From positions 930,001-994,000 of the forward strand of contig NZ_PRDM01000001.1 in assembly GCF_015182285.1 (NCBI RefSeq): 64,000 nt of DNA. The letters run 5' to 3'. This document shows positions 55,899 through 64,000 of the stretch, one piece after another. This DNA is from Flavobacterium hungaricum. GTDB lineage: Bacteria > Bacteroidota > Bacteroidia > Flavobacteriales > Flavobacteriaceae. The position numbers and the translations under genes are program-made. Numbering within the stretch: the first letter of the stretch is position 1; every line of letters begins with the position of its first letter. The notes beneath the pieces were generated by a model. It did no database searches. It worked only from the letters and a program-made list of their open reading frames with translations, and was not told where the DNA came from.

Positions 55899-56447
55899 TT
55901 TGTAAGAGATCATTACACCGCCGCGATATGGAAGCCATTCACCGCTTTTGTTCCAGTTAACGGTTTTTTCATATCTTCCTGGAGTTCCGTCATTATAATA
56001 ACCGTGATAGAAACCTTGATGCCAGCCTCCGCCTACAAATATGTCTAATAAAAACTTATCGTTTAGCTTAACGTTATAGCCTACTGTAGCGCCAATTCGG
56101 TAGCCAAAACCATCTTCATACATATTACTATTCCAATAGTTCCATTTTTGCAGTTCGTATTTGTCTGCGCCAATATGACCTCCAAAGTAAAAACCATTAT
56201 ATTTTTCTTTGAAATGATAACGTACTTCTGGAGTTAAAGTAGCAAATTTCATCGGATGTTGTCCACTAAAAGATTCCCAGAAAGAAGCCATTATATCGAC
56301 ACTAAAAGTGGTTTTTTGACCAATGCTGGTTTCGATTCCGACATTTGGAACGCCCACTAACGCTGTAAGACCATTAAATTTTACAAAAGTCTGGCTTTGT
56401 AATTGCAGACAAAACAAAAGAAGAATTAAGGCAGGTATTTTTTTCAT
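55893..56447 (-). CDS. Outer-membrane beta-barrel protein, DUF3575-like
   Basis: A 184-residue exported protein. ATG 56447 ([19 protein letters not shown]) was preferred to one five codons upstream because it gives the usual signal peptide. Strands such as [32 protein letters not shown] and [17 protein letters not shown] indicate a small barrel resembling DUF3575 proteins of Bacteroidetes (tentative). The C-terminal strand ends [10 protein letters not shown]. The upstream gap of 110 nt shows no clear promoter. Confidence 0.85.
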   Translation of the reverse strand: MKKIPALILLLFCLQLQSQTFVKFNGLTALVGVPNVGIETSIGQKTTFSVDIMASFWESFSGQHPMKFATLTPEVRYHFKEKYNGFYFGGHIGADKYELQKWNYWNSNMYEDGFGYRIGATVGYNVKLNDKFLLDIFVGGGWHQGFYHGYYNDGTPGRYEKTVNWNKSGEWLPYRGGVMISYKL

Positions 56448-56557
56448 AAAAAATGTTTTCAATTAAAAGCAGCTATTTTAGCTGATTTCGAGCGCAAATA
56501 TAACGTATAATTAGACCGAAGTATTGTTAAGAAATTCTTTTTAACAAGAATAAATTA

Positions 56558-57106
56558 CTACGATTCTAGTAATGAGTAGATTACCTTGTTAAGAAATTTT
56601 CCGTCATAAAAGTCTGATTCTTTAAAGTGGGCTTCCTTAACAAAACCACATTTCTGCAGTACTTTTTCTGAAGCTGTATTTTCTGGTGCAATTACCGCTT
56701 CGATCGAATGCAGTTTTAAATCTTTAAAGCCATATTCAACTAAACGCTTCACCGCTTCTGGAACAATTCCTCTACCATGGAAATCAGAATGAAGTATATA
56801 ACCAATTTCTGAACGGTAATTTTCATGCTGCGTTCTATAAAAACCGATAATTCCTAAAAGTTTAGGATTTCCTTTAAGTCTGATTGCCCAATTTATACCA
56901 ATGTTTTTATCGATGTTTTCATTAATGGTTTGTATATGCTTCAATGCGTCGTCGTGATTTTTAGCCAAAGGTCTTGGGATATATTTCATTATTTCTGGAT
57001 CGGAGCGCATTTCAAAAACTTCTACAATGTCAGTTTCACTGAGCCTGTCCAAAATCAGACGCTCGGTTTCTATTACGGGAAACGGATTAAAATTAAATTC
57101 TAACAT
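56558..57106 (-). CDS. GNAT acetyltransferase (RimJ/RimL type)
   Basis: A 182-aa GNAT acetyltransferase. The N-terminal ETERLILDRLSETD is typical of the RimJ/RimL-like branch; the acetyl-CoA region is YRSEIGYILHSDFHGRGIVPEAVKRLVEYGF with the pyrophosphate loop around RGIV, followed by VIAPENTASEKVLQKCGFVKEAHFKE. Substrates in this branch range from ribosomal protein N-termini to amino acids and antibiotics and cannot be named. It is 9 nt downstream of the aldose epimerase gene on the same strand, so it is probably co-transcribed. Confidence 0.94.
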   Translation of the reverse strand: MLEFNFNPFPVIETERLILDRLSETDIVEVFEMRSDPEIMKYIPRPLAKNHDDALKHIQTINENIDKNIGINWAIRLKGNPKLLGIIGFYRTQHENYRSEIGYILHSDFHGRGIVPEAVKRLVEYGFKDLKLHSIEAVIAPENTASEKVLQKCGFVKEAHFKESDFYDGKFLNKVIYSLLES

Positions 57107-57115
57107 GTTAGTATA

Positions 57116-57967
57116 TTATAATATTGAAATAGTAAATCTTGAAGTGAAAGATTTGTTCTCATCCAAAACCAAAATGCCTTCTTTTTGGTATAAATCTCCA
57201 GAGTTCTCTAAAGTATCAGAATATCCCAGCCAAGGTTCGATGCAAACAAATGGAGCATTTTCTTTTGTCCAAAGACCTAAACTCGGAAAATCCTCAAAAT
57301 CAACTTTTACATAGGGTTTGTTGTTTTCTAGAATCGTCAAAGAATTGGATTCTAAAGTTTTGAAAATCAAAGCATCATTCTTGAAAAGCTCATAGTTTAA
57401 AGGAACTAGATTATTTTTTGTTTCAAGAATTTTAGTTTGATTAGAAATTAAATCATTTTCTAAAAGATAATATTCTAGGTTTTCTTCTTTTTCAAATTGA
57501 AAAGCATAATTCTCAAAATTCTCAGGAAGTGCAATCGCTGGATGCGCTCCAATCGAAAAAGGAATTTTTCCTTTTGATTTGTTGATCACATTGTAAGCAA
57601 TTTCAAGAGCATTTTCATTCAGAGTATAAACAAGCTGCAGCTCAAATTCAAAAGGATACTTTTTCAAAGTTTCTTCAGACGATTGTAAAGAAAAAACAGC
57701 TTTATTTTCTGTTTTCTCAATCAGTTCAAACTCCATATCACGCGCAAAACCATGACGTGGTAATTGAAATTCCTTACTATTAATAGTATAGGTATTGTTT
57801 TTTAAAGTGCCGACAATAGGAAAAAGTACTGGAGAATGTTTGCCCCAAAAATCTGGATTTCCTTCCCAGATGTATTCTTTGTTCTGATTGTCTTTTATAG
57901 AAAATAATTCAGCTCCTGCATGATTTATCGAAGCTTTTAAAATTGAATTTGAGATTGTTGTGTTCAA
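57116..57967 (-). CDS. Aldose 1-epimerase family protein
   Basis: A 283-aa galactose mutarotase-like protein interconverting anomers of sugars or sugar phosphates. Features: AGAELFSIKDNQNKEYIWEG, the HSPVLFPIVGTLKNNTY segment, LPRHGFARD with a conserved His, and the catalytic His in FSIGAHPAIALP; acidic base region near CIEPWLGYSD. It is the first gene of a two-gene unit with the GNAT enzyme. The substrate is unknown. Confidence 0.93.
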   Translation of the reverse strand: MNTTISNSILKASINHAGAELFSIKDNQNKEYIWEGNPDFWGKHSPVLFPIVGTLKNNTYTINSKEFQLPRHGFARDMEFELIEKTENKAVFSLQSSEETLKKYPFEFELQLVYTLNENALEIAYNVINKSKGKIPFSIGAHPAIALPENFENYAFQFEKEENLEYYLLENDLISNQTKILETKNNLVPLNYELFKNDALIFKTLESNSLTILENNKPYVKVDFEDFPSLGLWTKENAPFVCIEPWLGYSDTLENSGDLYQKEGILVLDENKSFTSRFTISIL

Positions 57968-58152
57968 AATATTGAGAGTAAAATGAATGTTCTATTATTA
58001 AGTGTAAATATATTTTATAAAATTTAGTTTTTTAAGAAAATCCTTTGATTTATTTTATTGATAAAATTTTGCTAAAATTCAATTTATGTTTTATTATTTC
58101 TCTGCAAATAGCTTTTTTTTTCATTAATTTGCTACACAAATAGCTAAAAAAT

Positions 58153-60420
58153 ATGAAAATACACGCTTTTAAAGCCTTTTTAACCATGGCTTTGTTTACA
58201 GGGATTTCTTCTGTCTGGGCGCAGACTCCTGCCGCCACATCAGGCGGTTCAGTTAACAATTATAATTACCATGATGCATTTGCACCAAACTTTTATTCAA
58301 AAAATGGTACTTCTACCCGTACCGCTAGTGGACAGCCAGGCGTAGATTATTGGCAGAATAGAGCAGATTATCAGATAAATGTAAAATTGAATAATACCAC
58401 AAACGAACTTGTTGGTACAGACGAAATTACTTATACCAATAACAGCCCGGACAAATTGTCTTTTTTATGGCTGTATTTAGATCAAAATTTATTTAAACAA
58501 GATTCTAGAGGAAACGCAGTTGTGCCTTTAACAGGAAGTCGTAATGGAGCGCAAGGGCAGATTTTTGATGGAGGAAATAAAATAAAATCTGTAAAAGTAA
58601 TTTCTGGAGGAAAAACTAAAACAGAGGTTGCTGCAAAGTATATTATTACAGATACAAGAATGCAGATTTTTCTGCCTCAGGAATTGGCAGCAAAAGGTGG
58701 TTCTGTAAAAGTTAAAATTGAGTTTTCATTCATCGCTCCGTTTGAAGGATCAGACAGAATGGGGGTTTTGGAAACTAGAAATGGTAAAATCTTCACTATT
58801 GCACAATGGTATCCAAGAATGTGTGTTTATGATGACGTAAAAGGCTGGAACACCGCTCCGTATTTAGGAGCTTCTGAGTTTTATTTGGAATACGGAAATT
58901 TTGATGTAAAAATTACCGCTCCGGCAAACCATTTTGTTGTAGGTTCTGGAGAACTTGTAAACGGAGCAGAAGTATTTTCTGCAGAACATTTGAAGCGTTA
59001 CAAAGAAGCACAGCAAAGTGATAAAACAGTTGTAATTCGTTCTGCGGACGAAGTTGCGGCTACAGCCAATACCAATGCGAGTGCTGAGAAAACATGGCAT
59101 TACAGAATTACTAATGCACGTGATTTTTCTTGGGCTTCTTCTCCGGCATTTATTTTGGATGGAGCAAAAATTAATCTTCCTAGCGGAAAAAAATCTCTGG
59201 CTTTGTCGGCTTACCCAGTTGAAAGTTCCGGAAATGCTGCTTGGGGGCGTTCTACAGAATATGTAAAAGCATCTATCGAAAATTACTCTAAAAGATGGTT
59301 TGAATATCCTTATCCTGCGGCAACAAATGTAGCGGGTAACGAGGGCGGAATGGAGTATCCTGGAATTGTTTTCTGCGGATGGGAATCTAAAGGGGATGAC
59401 TTATGGGGAGTGACAGATCACGAATTTGGGCACATTTGGTTCCCGATGATTGTGGGGTCAAACGAACGTTATTTTGCTTGGATGGATGAAGGTTTTAATA
59501 CTTTTATCAACTCAGTTAGTTCGGTTGATTTTAATAATGGTGAATACAAGCAGAAACCAGAAGATTTACACGAAAATGCAGAATATTATACAAGTCCAAA
59601 ATTAGAAACGGTGTTAAGCTCTCCTGATAATATGAAAGAGCGTAATATAGGCGTTTTATGTTATGCAAAACCGAGTGCAGGATTAGTAATGTTACGTGAG
59701 CAGATTCTGGGTGAAGAGCGTTTTGATAAAGCACTTCGCACCTATGTCGAAAGATGGGCTTACAAACATCCGACGCCTGATGATTTCTTTAGAACAATAG
59801 AAAATGTTGCTGGAGAAGATTTAAGCTGGTTCTGGAGAAGCTGGTTTGTAAATAACTGGCGTTTTGACCAAGGAATTAATTCTATTAAGTATGTGAAAAA
59901 CGATCCTGCAAAGGGAATTGTAATTACTGTTGAGAATTTTGATAAAATCCCGATGCCGATTATTTTAGACGTTAAAACAAAAAGCGGTAAAGTAACGAGA
60001 GTAAAATTGCCCGTAGAAATTTGGCAGAGAAACAATTCTTGGTCTTTCAAACATAATTCTACAGAAGAAATTGAAAGTATCACTTTAGATCCAGATCACG
60101 TTTTTCCAGATTATAATGAAAGCAATAATGTATGGAAAGCGGGAAACGGTAAAATTGAAAAAGATATTATTCTTGATGGATATTTAGGCAGCTACATTGC
60201 AACAAAATCGCCTCTTACGGTTGTTATGACTGAAAAAAATAGTGTTTTAACAGCTGAACTTCCAAACTATCCTAAATTTGCTTTGGATCCTGTTGCAAAC
60301 GAAAAAGATACATTTGAATCGGGCAGAGCGGGATTAAAATTTAAATTTAATGAAGCAAAAACTGGTTTTGATATGATCATTATGGAGAATGGACAAGTAA
60401 TTTCTTTTACGAAGAAATAA
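58153..60420 (+). CDS. M1-family metallopeptidase (exported)
   Basis: A 755-aa secreted zinc aminopeptidase-like protein with signal peptide (ending SSVWAQ). The zinc motif HExxH-18-E is intact: H423, E424 and H427 in [11 protein letters not shown] and E446 in [12 protein letters not shown]. Upstream, the exopeptidase-type motif reads GGMEYPGI where aminopeptidases have GAMEN, which suggests a changed N-terminal anchoring site. The N-terminal beta saddle ([21 protein letters not shown]) and catalytic domain are complete, and a beta-rich C-terminal region follows. It probably acts in peptide use in the periplasm or at the surface. No close neighbour on the same strand; a terminator follows. 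Confidence 0.95.
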   Translation: MKIHAFKAFLTMALFTGISSVWAQTPAATSGGSVNNYNYHDAFAPNFYSKNGTSTRTASGQPGVDYWQNRADYQINVKLNNTTNELVGTDEITYTNNSPDKLSFLWLYLDQNLFKQDSRGNAVVPLTGSRNGAQGQIFDGGNKIKSVKVISGGKTKTEVAAKYIITDTRMQIFLPQELAAKGGSVKVKIEFSFIAPFEGSDRMGVLETRNGKIFTIAQWYPRMCVYDDVKGWNTAPYLGASEFYLEYGNFDVKITAPANHFVVGSGELVNGAEVFSAEHLKRYKEAQQSDKTVVIRSADEVAATANTNASAEKTWHYRITNARDFSWASSPAFILDGAKINLPSGKKSLALSAYPVESSGNAAWGRSTEYVKASIENYSKRWFEYPYPAATNVAGNEGGMEYPGIVFCGWESKGDDLWGVTDHEFGHIWFPMIVGSNERYFAWMDEGFNTFINSVSSVDFNNGEYKQKPEDLHENAEYYTSPKLETVLSSPDNMKERNIGVLCYAKPSAGLVMLREQILGEERFDKALRTYVERWAYKHPTPDDFFRTIENVAGEDLSWFWRSWFVNNWRFDQGINSIKYVKNDPAKGIVITVENFDKIPMPIILDVKTKSGKVTRVKLPVEIWQRNNSWSFKHNSTEEIESITLDPDHVFPDYNESNNVWKAGNGKIEKDIILDGYLGSYIATKSPLTVVMTEKNSVLTAELPNYPKFALDPVANEKDTFESGRAGLKFKFNEAKTGFDMIIMENGQVISFTKK

Positions 60421-60444
60421 TTTTAATAAACATAAAATATTAAT

Positions 60445-60483
60445 AGCCCGATAGTTAGCGATAATTATCGGGCTTTGTTTTTT
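60445..60483 (+). terminator. Intrinsic terminator of the M1 peptidase gene
   Basis: AGCCCGATA (60445-60453) pairs with TATCGGGCT (60466-60474), then a T-rich run. Confidence 0.8.
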
Positions 60484-60532
60484 ACTATATTCACAAAATG
60501 CAAAAAAAATGTTAGAATTTAAATTTTTTGTT

Positions 60533-60560
60533 TTGTAAAATAAAAAATAGTGTACATTTG
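60533..60560 (+). promoter_or_regulatory. Bacteroidetes-type promoter of the arginine operon
   Basis: TTG at 60533-60535 (in TTTTG), 17 nt, then TACATTTG at 60553-60560. Both boxes match the consensus, placing the start of transcription near 60566 and leaving a leader of about 320 nt before the first gene. Confidence 0.7.
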
Positions 60561-60565
60561 CAGCG

Positions 60566-60687
60566 ATGAATAAAATAAGTTTACATATAACTTCTTTGTC
60601 ACGGACAAACTCACCGATTACTTCTCCCGAAGTACGGACACTATCTCTATAGTATCCACTGAGTTTTTCAACCGTATATTTATTCAT
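60566..60687 (+). ncRNA. Candidate structured leader RNA of the arginine operon
   Basis: The first 120 nt of the predicted transcript can fold into a closed multi-branch structure. The outer stem is ATGAATAAA (60566-60574) with TTTATTCAT (60679-60687), extended by three pairs with a bulge. Inside are TTTGTC-ACG-GACAAA (60595-60609), ACTCA/TGAGT (60609-60613 with 60660-60664), TACTTC-TCCC-GAAGTA (60619-60634) with CCG/CGG below it, and ACTAT-CTCT-ATAGT (60640-60653). A 28-codon ORF (60566-60652) and an opposite-strand ORF from 60693 also overlap it. On the minus strand the main loop becomes a GGGA tetraloop, so the acting strand is not certain. No Rfam family was recognised. Confidence 0.45.
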
Positions 60688-60715
60688 ATCCATTTTTCAT
60701 TTTGAAATCACAAAA

Positions 60716-60732
60716 TTTGTCCATTGGACAAA
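60716..60732 (+). promoter_or_regulatory. Inverted repeat TTTGTCCA-T-TGGACAAA, possible operator
   Basis: A perfect 8-bp dyad, sharing its TTTGTC/GACAAA arms with the hairpin at 60595-60609. It lies 25 nt before a second TAnnTTTG-like box (TAATTTTG, 60752-60759). This fits a repressor site or a pair of RNA hairpins. It does not resemble the ArgR box. Confidence 0.45.
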
Positions 60733-60888
60733 CATATCCTAGAACTATATATAATTTTGTAAATTTTTCGAATCAAGTTTTTGATTTTGAGAATATTACT
60801 TCTTTTTTGTCTATTTTTATTGGATTCATTTCTGGATTTCAAACTAAACAATACGCTTTAATTTTTAACTCTAACTTCAATAATTGAA

Positions 60889-61524
60889 ATGAAGATCTCT
60901 ATTGTTGTAACTCAGGAAGAACACTTCAAATTCGCACAAGAAATCTGCGATACGATAGAATCATCTGCCTTGTTAAGAGGTACGGGGATTGCTAAAAGAA
61001 CTCCTGAATACATTCAGAAAAAAATGGCAAACGGTGATGCAATGATTGCACTGGCTGACGGAAAGTTTGCAGGTTTTTGTTATATAGAAAGCTGGCAACA
61101 CGGAAAATTTGTTGCGCACTCGGGATTAATTGTACATCCGGATTACAGAAGTCATGGTTTAGCTAAAAAGATAAAATCTAAAGTATTTGATTATTCTTTA
61201 AAAAGATTTCCAGACGCTAAAATCTTTGGAATTACAACTGGTTTAGCTGTTATGAAAATTAATTCAGAGTTAGGTTATAAACCCGTTCCTTTCTCAGAAT
61301 TGACGACCGATCCGAGTTTTTGGGCAGGCTGTAAAACCTGTACCAATTTCCCAATTCTGCAAAGCAAAGAAAACAAAATGTGCCTATGCACAGGAATGTT
61401 ATACGACCCAAAAGAAAAACAAAAAACACCGCCGAGACATCCTTTTAACGAAGCTGTTTTGAGCAGACTTAAAAAAATTAAACAAGCTTTATTTTTAAAT
61501 AAAATAATTGCATTTTTTGTTTAA
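60889..61524 (+). CDS. GNAT acetyltransferase at the head of the arginine operon
   Basis: A 211-aa GNAT enzyme: substrate region ESSALLRGTGIAKRTPEYIQKKMANGDAM, acetyl-CoA region VAHSGLIVHPDYRSHGLAKKIKSKVF, and a C-terminal extension with four Cys (CKTCTNFP, CLCTG). In Bacteroidetes a GNAT of this kind regularly precedes argG and is thought to supply the N-acylglutamate for arginine synthesis in place of classical ArgA. In Bacteroides the acyl group is succinyl; which is used here is unknown. argG follows after 61 nt. Confidence 0.93.
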   Translation: MKISIVVTQEEHFKFAQEICDTIESSALLRGTGIAKRTPEYIQKKMANGDAMIALADGKFAGFCYIESWQHGKFVAHSGLIVHPDYRSHGLAKKIKSKVFDYSLKRFPDAKIFGITTGLAVMKINSELGYKPVPFSELTTDPSFWAGCKTCTNFPILQSKENKMCLCTGMLYDPKEKQKTPPRHPFNEAVLSRLKKIKQALFLNKIIAFFV

Positions 61525-61585
61525 CCATTAATTAGAAAAAATCTCAAACTGCTACATACGAAAGTATTAGCCTAAATTATAAAAA

Positions 61586-62779
61586 ATGAAAAAAGTAGTA
61601 TTAGCTTATAGCGGAGGATTAGATACCTCGTATTGTTTGAAATATTTAAAAAATGAAAAAGGATACGAAGTTCACACTGTTCTTGTAGATACAGGAGGAT
61701 TTTCTGCAGAAGAATTAACAGCTATTGAAAAAAGAGCTTACGAATTAGGAAGTGCACAGCATGCCAACCTGACAATCATTGACAAATATTACGATAAAGC
61801 TATAAAATATTTGATTTTTGGAAACGTATTAAAAAACAATACTTATCCATTATCTGTAAGCGCAGAGCGTGTTTTTCAGGCAATTGAAGCCATTAAATAT
61901 GCCAAAAAAGTAGGGGCAAGCGCAATCGCACACGGAAGTACGGGTGCAGGAAATGACCAAATTCGTTTCGATTTGATTTTCCAGACCATTGCTCCAGAAA
62001 TCGAAATTATCACTCCAATTAGAGATTTAAAACTTTCAAGACAAGAAGAAGTTGATTATTTAGCAAAAAACGGCGTTCATTATTCTTGGGAAAAAGCACA
62101 ATATTCAATCAATAAAGGACTTTGGGGAACCAGCGTTGGAGGAAAAGAAACTTTAACGTCAAGCCAGCCTTTGCCAAGTGAAGCTTATCCTTCGCAATTG
62201 CAAAAAGAAGGTGAAGAAAAAGTGACTCTGCATTTTGAACAAGGAGAATTGGTTGCCTTAAACGGTAAAAAAGATGTACCAGAAAATAATATTGTAAAAC
62301 TCGAAAAACTGGCAAATGCTTACGCAATTGGTAGAGATATTCACGTAGGAGATACTATTATCGGAATTAAAGGAAGAGTAGGTTTTGAAGCTGCTGCTCC
62401 GTTAATTATCATCAAAGCGCACCATTTATTAGAGAAACATACTTTAGGAAAATGGCAGCAATACTGGAAAGAACAGTTAGGAAACTGGTACGGAATGTTA
62501 TTTCATGAAGGTCAGTTTTTGGATCCTGTAATGCGTAACATCGAAACGTTTTTACAAGACACGCAAAAAACAGTGAACGGAACAGTAACGGTTTCATTAA
62601 AGCCTTACCATTTCTCACTTGACGGAATTGAATCTAGAAATGATTTAATGAATACAGGTTTTGGACAGTATGGAGAAATGAATAACGCATGGACATCTGA
62701 CGATGCAAAAGGATTTATTAAAATTCTGGGAAATGCTCAAAACATCTTTTCGTCTGTAAATCAATTAGATCATGATTAA
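61586..62779 (+). CDS. argG: Argininosuccinate synthase
   Basis: A 397-aa ligase joining citrulline and aspartate with ATP. The N-terminal P-loop-like VVLAYSGGLDTSYCLKYL opens the protein; further motifs are YPLSVSAERVFQAIEA, IAHGSTGAGNDQIRFDLIF (citrulline/aspartate site), TPIRDLKLSRQEEVDYL, and KAQYSINKGLWGTSVGGKETL. The C-terminal half is of the Bacteroidetes type. It is followed 15 nt later by an unknown membrane protein gene and then argC, so all are in one operon. Confidence 0.97.
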   Translation: MKKVVLAYSGGLDTSYCLKYLKNEKGYEVHTVLVDTGGFSAEELTAIEKRAYELGSAQHANLTIIDKYYDKAIKYLIFGNVLKNNTYPLSVSAERVFQAIEAIKYAKKVGASAIAHGSTGAGNDQIRFDLIFQTIAPEIEIITPIRDLKLSRQEEVDYLAKNGVHYSWEKAQYSINKGLWGTSVGGKETLTSSQPLPSEAYPSQLQKEGEEKVTLHFEQGELVALNGKKDVPENNIVKLEKLANAYAIGRDIHVGDTIIGIKGRVGFEAAAPLIIIKAHHLLEKHTLGKWQQYWKEQLGNWYGMLFHEGQFLDPVMRNIETFLQDTQKTVNGTVTVSLKPYHFSLDGIESRNDLMNTGFGQYGEMNNAWTSDDAKGFIKILGNAQNIFSSVNQLDHD

Positions 62780-62794
62780 TTTGAAAAAGAAGTA

Positions 62795-63136
62795 ATGATT
62801 ACTATTGTTTTAGTATTTATAACAATACTAATAATGTTAGGAATCGCACTATTTTTTAAAGATAACTTAGTAAAAGTATTTTTAACTAATAGAAGCTTCG
62901 TTGCAGGCAGCATATCTGTAGTAATAATAGCTGTAAGTTATGTGATTTTGATTTTTCCAAGTCCAATTGAAATAATAAACAAAATCTTTTCTGTATTTAA
63001 TGCTATACCAAGTATGTTACTTTATTTTAAGGGAGAATTTATAGTTTTTTTAGCGTTTTTGATTGAAGCAATAATACTTTCTTTCATAATCAAAGCATTT
63101 CTTCCAAAGGAGAAAAAAGATCTTTACGAGAAATAG
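62795..63136 (+). CDS. Small membrane protein of unknown function inside the arginine operon
   Basis: A 113-residue protein with three hydrophobic segments (about residues 1-22, 36-54 and 78-103) and a charged end (LPKEKKDLYEK). No family recognised. It lies between argG (15 nt) and argC (21 nt) in an operon where no membrane protein is normally present. It could be a transport helper or a late insertion. Confidence 0.75.
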   Translation: MITIVLVFITILIMLGIALFFKDNLVKVFLTNRSFVAGSISVVIIAVSYVILIFPSPIEIINKIFSVFNAIPSMLLYFKGEFIVFLAFLIEAIILSFIIKAFLPKEKKDLYEK

Positions 63137-63157
63137 TTTTTTAATAAATTTAAAATT

Positions 63158-64000
63158 ATGATTAATATCGGAATTATTGGTGGTTCGGGTTACACAGCCG
63201 GAGAACTTATCAGAATTTTAATGTATCATCCAACAGTAAACATCGATTTTGTTTACAGTACTACAAATGCTGGGAAACCGCTTTCTGTAGCGCACCACGA
63301 TCTGATGGGCGATATCGAAATGAATTTTACTGATGAAATCAATCTAAATGTGAACGTTGTTTTCTTATGTTTAGGACACGGGAAATCAATTTCATTTTTG
63401 AAAGAAAATCAATTTGCAAGCCACACTAAAATCATCGATTTAGGAAATGATTTCAGATTGAACAAAGACGCTCATTTTGAGGGAAAAGATTTTGTTTATG
63501 GATTACCTGAAATAAATAAAGCTGCAATTAAAAAAGCAAACTATATTGCAAATCCAGGTTGTTTTGCAACCGCTATTCAATTGGCTTTACTGCCTTTAGC
63601 AAAACACGGATTATTGAATAACGATGTTCACATTAATGCAACAACTGGTTCTACAGGAGCGGGAGTAAGTCTTTCAGAAACATCTCATTTCAGCTGGAGA
63701 AATAACAACTTTTCTCATTATAAAGCTTTTGAACACCAGCATTTAGGAGAAATCACAGAAAGTCTGGTACAATTGCAGGACGATTTTGAAAGCGAATTGC
63801 TTTTTATTCCGAACAGAGGAGATTTCCCAAGAGGGATTTTTGCAACATTATATACGCTTTCTGATGATAGTTTGGAGCAATTGGTTGCTAAATACGAAGA
63901 GTTCTATAAAAATGAGCCTTTTGTAACGGTTACAACCACAAATATTAATATGAAACAAGTTGTTCAGACAAACAAATGTATCATTAGTTTATTGAAAAAA
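63158..64000 (+). CDS. argC: N-acetyl-gamma-glutamyl-phosphate reductase, 3' end outside window
   Basis: The first 281 codons of ArgC, which reduces N-acylglutamyl phosphate to the semialdehyde in arginine synthesis. ATG 63158 gives MINIGIIGGSGYTAGELIRIL with the NADP Rossmann motif; SVAHHDLMGD and the catalytic Cys in YIANPGCFATAIQLALL follow, then the His-containing KAFEHQHLGEI segment. The frame is open to the end of the window, so the last 40 or so residues are missing from view. Confidence 0.96.
   Translation, partial: MINIGIIGGSGYTAGELIRILMYHPTVNIDFVYSTTNAGKPLSVAHHDLMGDIEMNFTDEINLNVNVVFLCLGHGKSISFLKENQFASHTKIIDLGNDFRLNKDAHFEGKDFVYGLPEINKAAIKKANYIANPGCFATAIQLALLPLAKHGLLNNDVHINATTGSTGAGVSLSETSHFSWRNNNFSHYKAFEHQHLGEITESLVQLQDDFESELLFIPNRGDFPRGIFATLYTLSDDSLEQLVAKYEEFYKNEPFVTVTTTNINMKQVVQTNKCIISLLKK

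Noticed and set aside
60334..60693. 119-codon minus-strand ORF as a full gene
   Set aside because: Only its first 40 codons look protein-like; the remainder runs through the peptidase terminator and AT-rich spacer. It is listed only as a question in the findings.

Overview
The window is chromosomal DNA of a Flavobacterium-type member of the Bacteroidetes, probably near F. johnsoniae (inference; no search was run). The signs are high A+T content, A-rich spacers before start codons instead of Shine-Dalgarno sites, Bacteroidetes-type promoters (TTG, about 19 nt, TAnnTTTG), and type IX secretion genes (PorP/SprF, PorD, a gliding-motility-type C-terminal domain). No rRNA, tRNA, CRISPR array, insertion sequence or prophage was seen.

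Layout. 1-5.9 kb: subclass B1 metallo-beta-lactamase (first base cut off), priA, an orphan LytTR response regulator, the rpsF-rpsR-rplI operon and a small conserved protein. 5.9-7.1 kb: a gene-poor AT-rich stretch with a possible leader ORF and a long hairpin. 7.1-20.5 kb: a type IX secretion locus with a 3470-residue repetitive adhesin-like protein, its PorP/SprF-like partner and a PorE-like OmpA protein. 20.7-25.1 kb: ligA, a membrane protein and a 5'-nucleotidase split into two exported proteins. 25.2-33.7 kb: the housekeeping run dapA, bamD, rpoZ, coaBC, porD, recN, then fabV. 33.8-37.8 kb: glycosyltransferase, coaE and an RprXY-like two-component pair.

38.0-42.4 kb is the most unusual part. 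A small transcribed unit (promoter, 27-codon ORF, terminator) lies next to a compact five-gene operon holding the RNA ligase RtcB and the release-factor homologue PrfH, together with a basic unknown protein, a zinc-ribbon protein and a TPR protein with a lysine-rich tail. By analogy with known rtcB-prfH pairs this is probably a system that repairs cleaved ribosomal RNA and rescues the damaged ribosomes.

42.4-51.6 kb is mostly minus strand: acyl-ACP thioesterase, a lipoprotein gene broken by a one-base frameshift, a beta-barrel protein, miaA, a voltage-gated-type ion channel, an exonuclease/GIY-YIG fusion, a four-helix-bundle protein flanked by simple repeats, a YggS-type PLP protein, a 3-hydroxyacyl-CoA dehydrogenase and a Gfo/Idh oxidoreductase. 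51.8-60.4 kb: pcm, an XRE-Fic protein with a degraded active site, lipoproteins and barrel proteins, smpB, a VF530-type protein, a GNAT enzyme, an aldose epimerase and an M1 peptidase. 60.5-64 kb is the start of an arginine biosynthesis operon: a strong promoter, a leader with many self-complementary segments, a GNAT acetyltransferase, argG, an unknown membrane protein and argC, which runs off the window.
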